Assembly: GCA_034190875.2 (NCBI GenBank)
Contig: CM067358.1
Coordinates: 44,328,543 to 44,392,542, forward strand
DNA length: 64,000 nt
Reading direction: 5' to 3'
From: Urechis unicinctus
Taxonomy: Eukaryota; Annelida; Polychaeta; Xenopneusta; Urechidae
Positions 63,408 to 64,000 of the stretch are shown here, one piece after another; position 1 is the first letter of the stretch; each line of letters starts with the position of its first letter. Below the pieces are notes generated by a model, which had not been told where the DNA came from, did no database searches, and saw only the letters and a list, made by a program, of their open reading frames with translations. Position numbers and translations under genes: made by a program.

Positions 63408-64000
63408 AGAAAGATCGATATTCTGGTCCCGTTTATGGGTTGAAAATGGAAGCCCTTGTGCTGGAATCCTTAAAGACATTAAATGCAAAGCTAAAAGGGA
63501 TTACAAGCGGGTTTTCCGCAGCGTAATCCGCAAACAAGAACAATATATGGCAGGTCGCATGGCGAACGCTCTGATCAGTAATCAAGAGCGGGATTTCTGG
63601 CAGGAGGTGAATAAGAAAACTCAAAAATCGGCAGTTGTGCCGTCTCTCATTGATAATGTTCAAGGGGACAAAGATATCTGCGCGTTGTTTAAGGACAAAT
63701 ATAAAGAATTATATAATAGCGTTTCTTACAACGAATCTGAACTGTCAGAAGTTCAGGAGCTGCTCTCAAAGGATATCAATTGCCAGTGCAACGTGGGCAA
63801 TTGTACCGCTGCTCACTATGTTAATGTAGATCAAGTGAAAAGGGCAGTGAGTAGGCTAAAGAAGGGAAAATCGGATGCAATTAGCTCATTTTCATCTGAT
63901 AATATCATAAATGGCTGCGATGAACTGTATATCCATTTGTCATTGTTATTTAGCGTTATGATGTCACATATGTATTCCCCCGAGGGCATGTTGCTGTCCA
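63385..64000 (+). pseudogene. LINE linker and start of reverse transcriptase, frame +1, partial
   Basis: This frame is open without a stop from at least 63,385 to the window edge (about 205 codons). It continues the endonuclease frame after a one-base shift: expected family spacing is two residues between GW and HV, but seven bases are present instead of six at 63,384-63,390. The protein contains a charged helical linker (FWSRLWVENG, then KQEQYMAGRM, then DFWQEVNKK) and then the N-terminal RT region (VDQVKRAVSRLKKGKSDA..., then YSPEGMLLS). The catalytic F/YADD box lies beyond the window. With the frameshift removed the rest would still read through, so this damage is slight. Confidence 0.85.

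Larger units (their letters stand above)
62396..64000 (+). mobile_element. Non-LTR retrotransposon (LINE, jockey/CR1/L2-like), truncated by the window edge
   Basis: One plus-strand element encoding an endonuclease-reverse transcriptase polyprotein. It runs past position 64,000, so the RT core and 3' end are not visible. Domain order (apurinic-type endonuclease, linker, RT) is that of jockey/CR1/L2-group LINEs. I assign the group by motif style only. No 5' UTR or ORF1 protein is recognised upstream, so the copy may be 5'-truncated near 62.4 kb. One in-frame stop and one frameshift make it non-functional as it stands. Confidence 0.9.

Noticed and set aside
1-64000. CRISPR array, operons, riboswitches, rRNA
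   Set aside because: The repeats are irregular in spacing and sequence, and the genome style is eukaryotic. None of these features is present by inspection.

Overview
The window reads as intergenic DNA from an animal genome, most likely an invertebrate. It is AT-rich, has very little coding sequence, holds long TA/GATA-type microsatellites, and carries retrotransposon sequence of two kinds: a non-LTR element and LTR-like pieces. The one convincing host gene is an intronless rhodopsin-like GPCR of the type expanded in lophotrochozoans and lancelets. That placement is an inference; nothing here fixes the species.

Layout. Positions 1-1,914 hold the GPCR gene. Its CDS is 742-1,914. A possible 5' intron at 570-687 would join it in frame to an upstream open exon. 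A candidate poly(A) signal lies at 2,461. From about 2.5 to 62.3 kb I recognise no host gene. This 60 kb is not featureless. Reading it against itself shows many old, diverged, mostly same-strand duplicated blocks, at roughly 65-85 % identity by eye. The clearest are a unit at 10.8-13.3 kb repeated at 13.8-18.8 kb; a tandem pair at 37.4-37.7 and 38.0-38.3 kb; a large colinear duplication linking 38.4-45.5 kb to 50.2-57.5 kb, with a partial third copy at 58.7-59.5 kb; and small dispersed families with 2 to 6 copies.

Islands with different base composition interrupt the array. They are a plus-strand LTR-like segment at 9.2-9.74 kb, minus-strand LTR-like segments at 33.5-34.0 and 44.1-44.4 kb, and a GC-richer patch at 52.7-54.5 kb. 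The 44.1 and 52.7 kb islands fall where one duplicate carries extra sequence that its partner lacks, so they look like later insertions. Large microsatellites lie at 20.8-21.6, 30.3 and 60.8-61.3 kb.

From about 62.4 kb to the window edge is a plus-strand non-LTR retrotransposon (LINE). It has an apurinic-type endonuclease domain and the start of a reverse transcriptase domain. One upstream stop and one single-base frameshift break it.

The genes do not form a pathway. The picture is a GPCR locus followed by a gene-poor, repeatedly duplicated stretch colonised by retroelements. I found no CRISPR array, operon, tRNA, rRNA or defence system. All identity figures are hand alignments.
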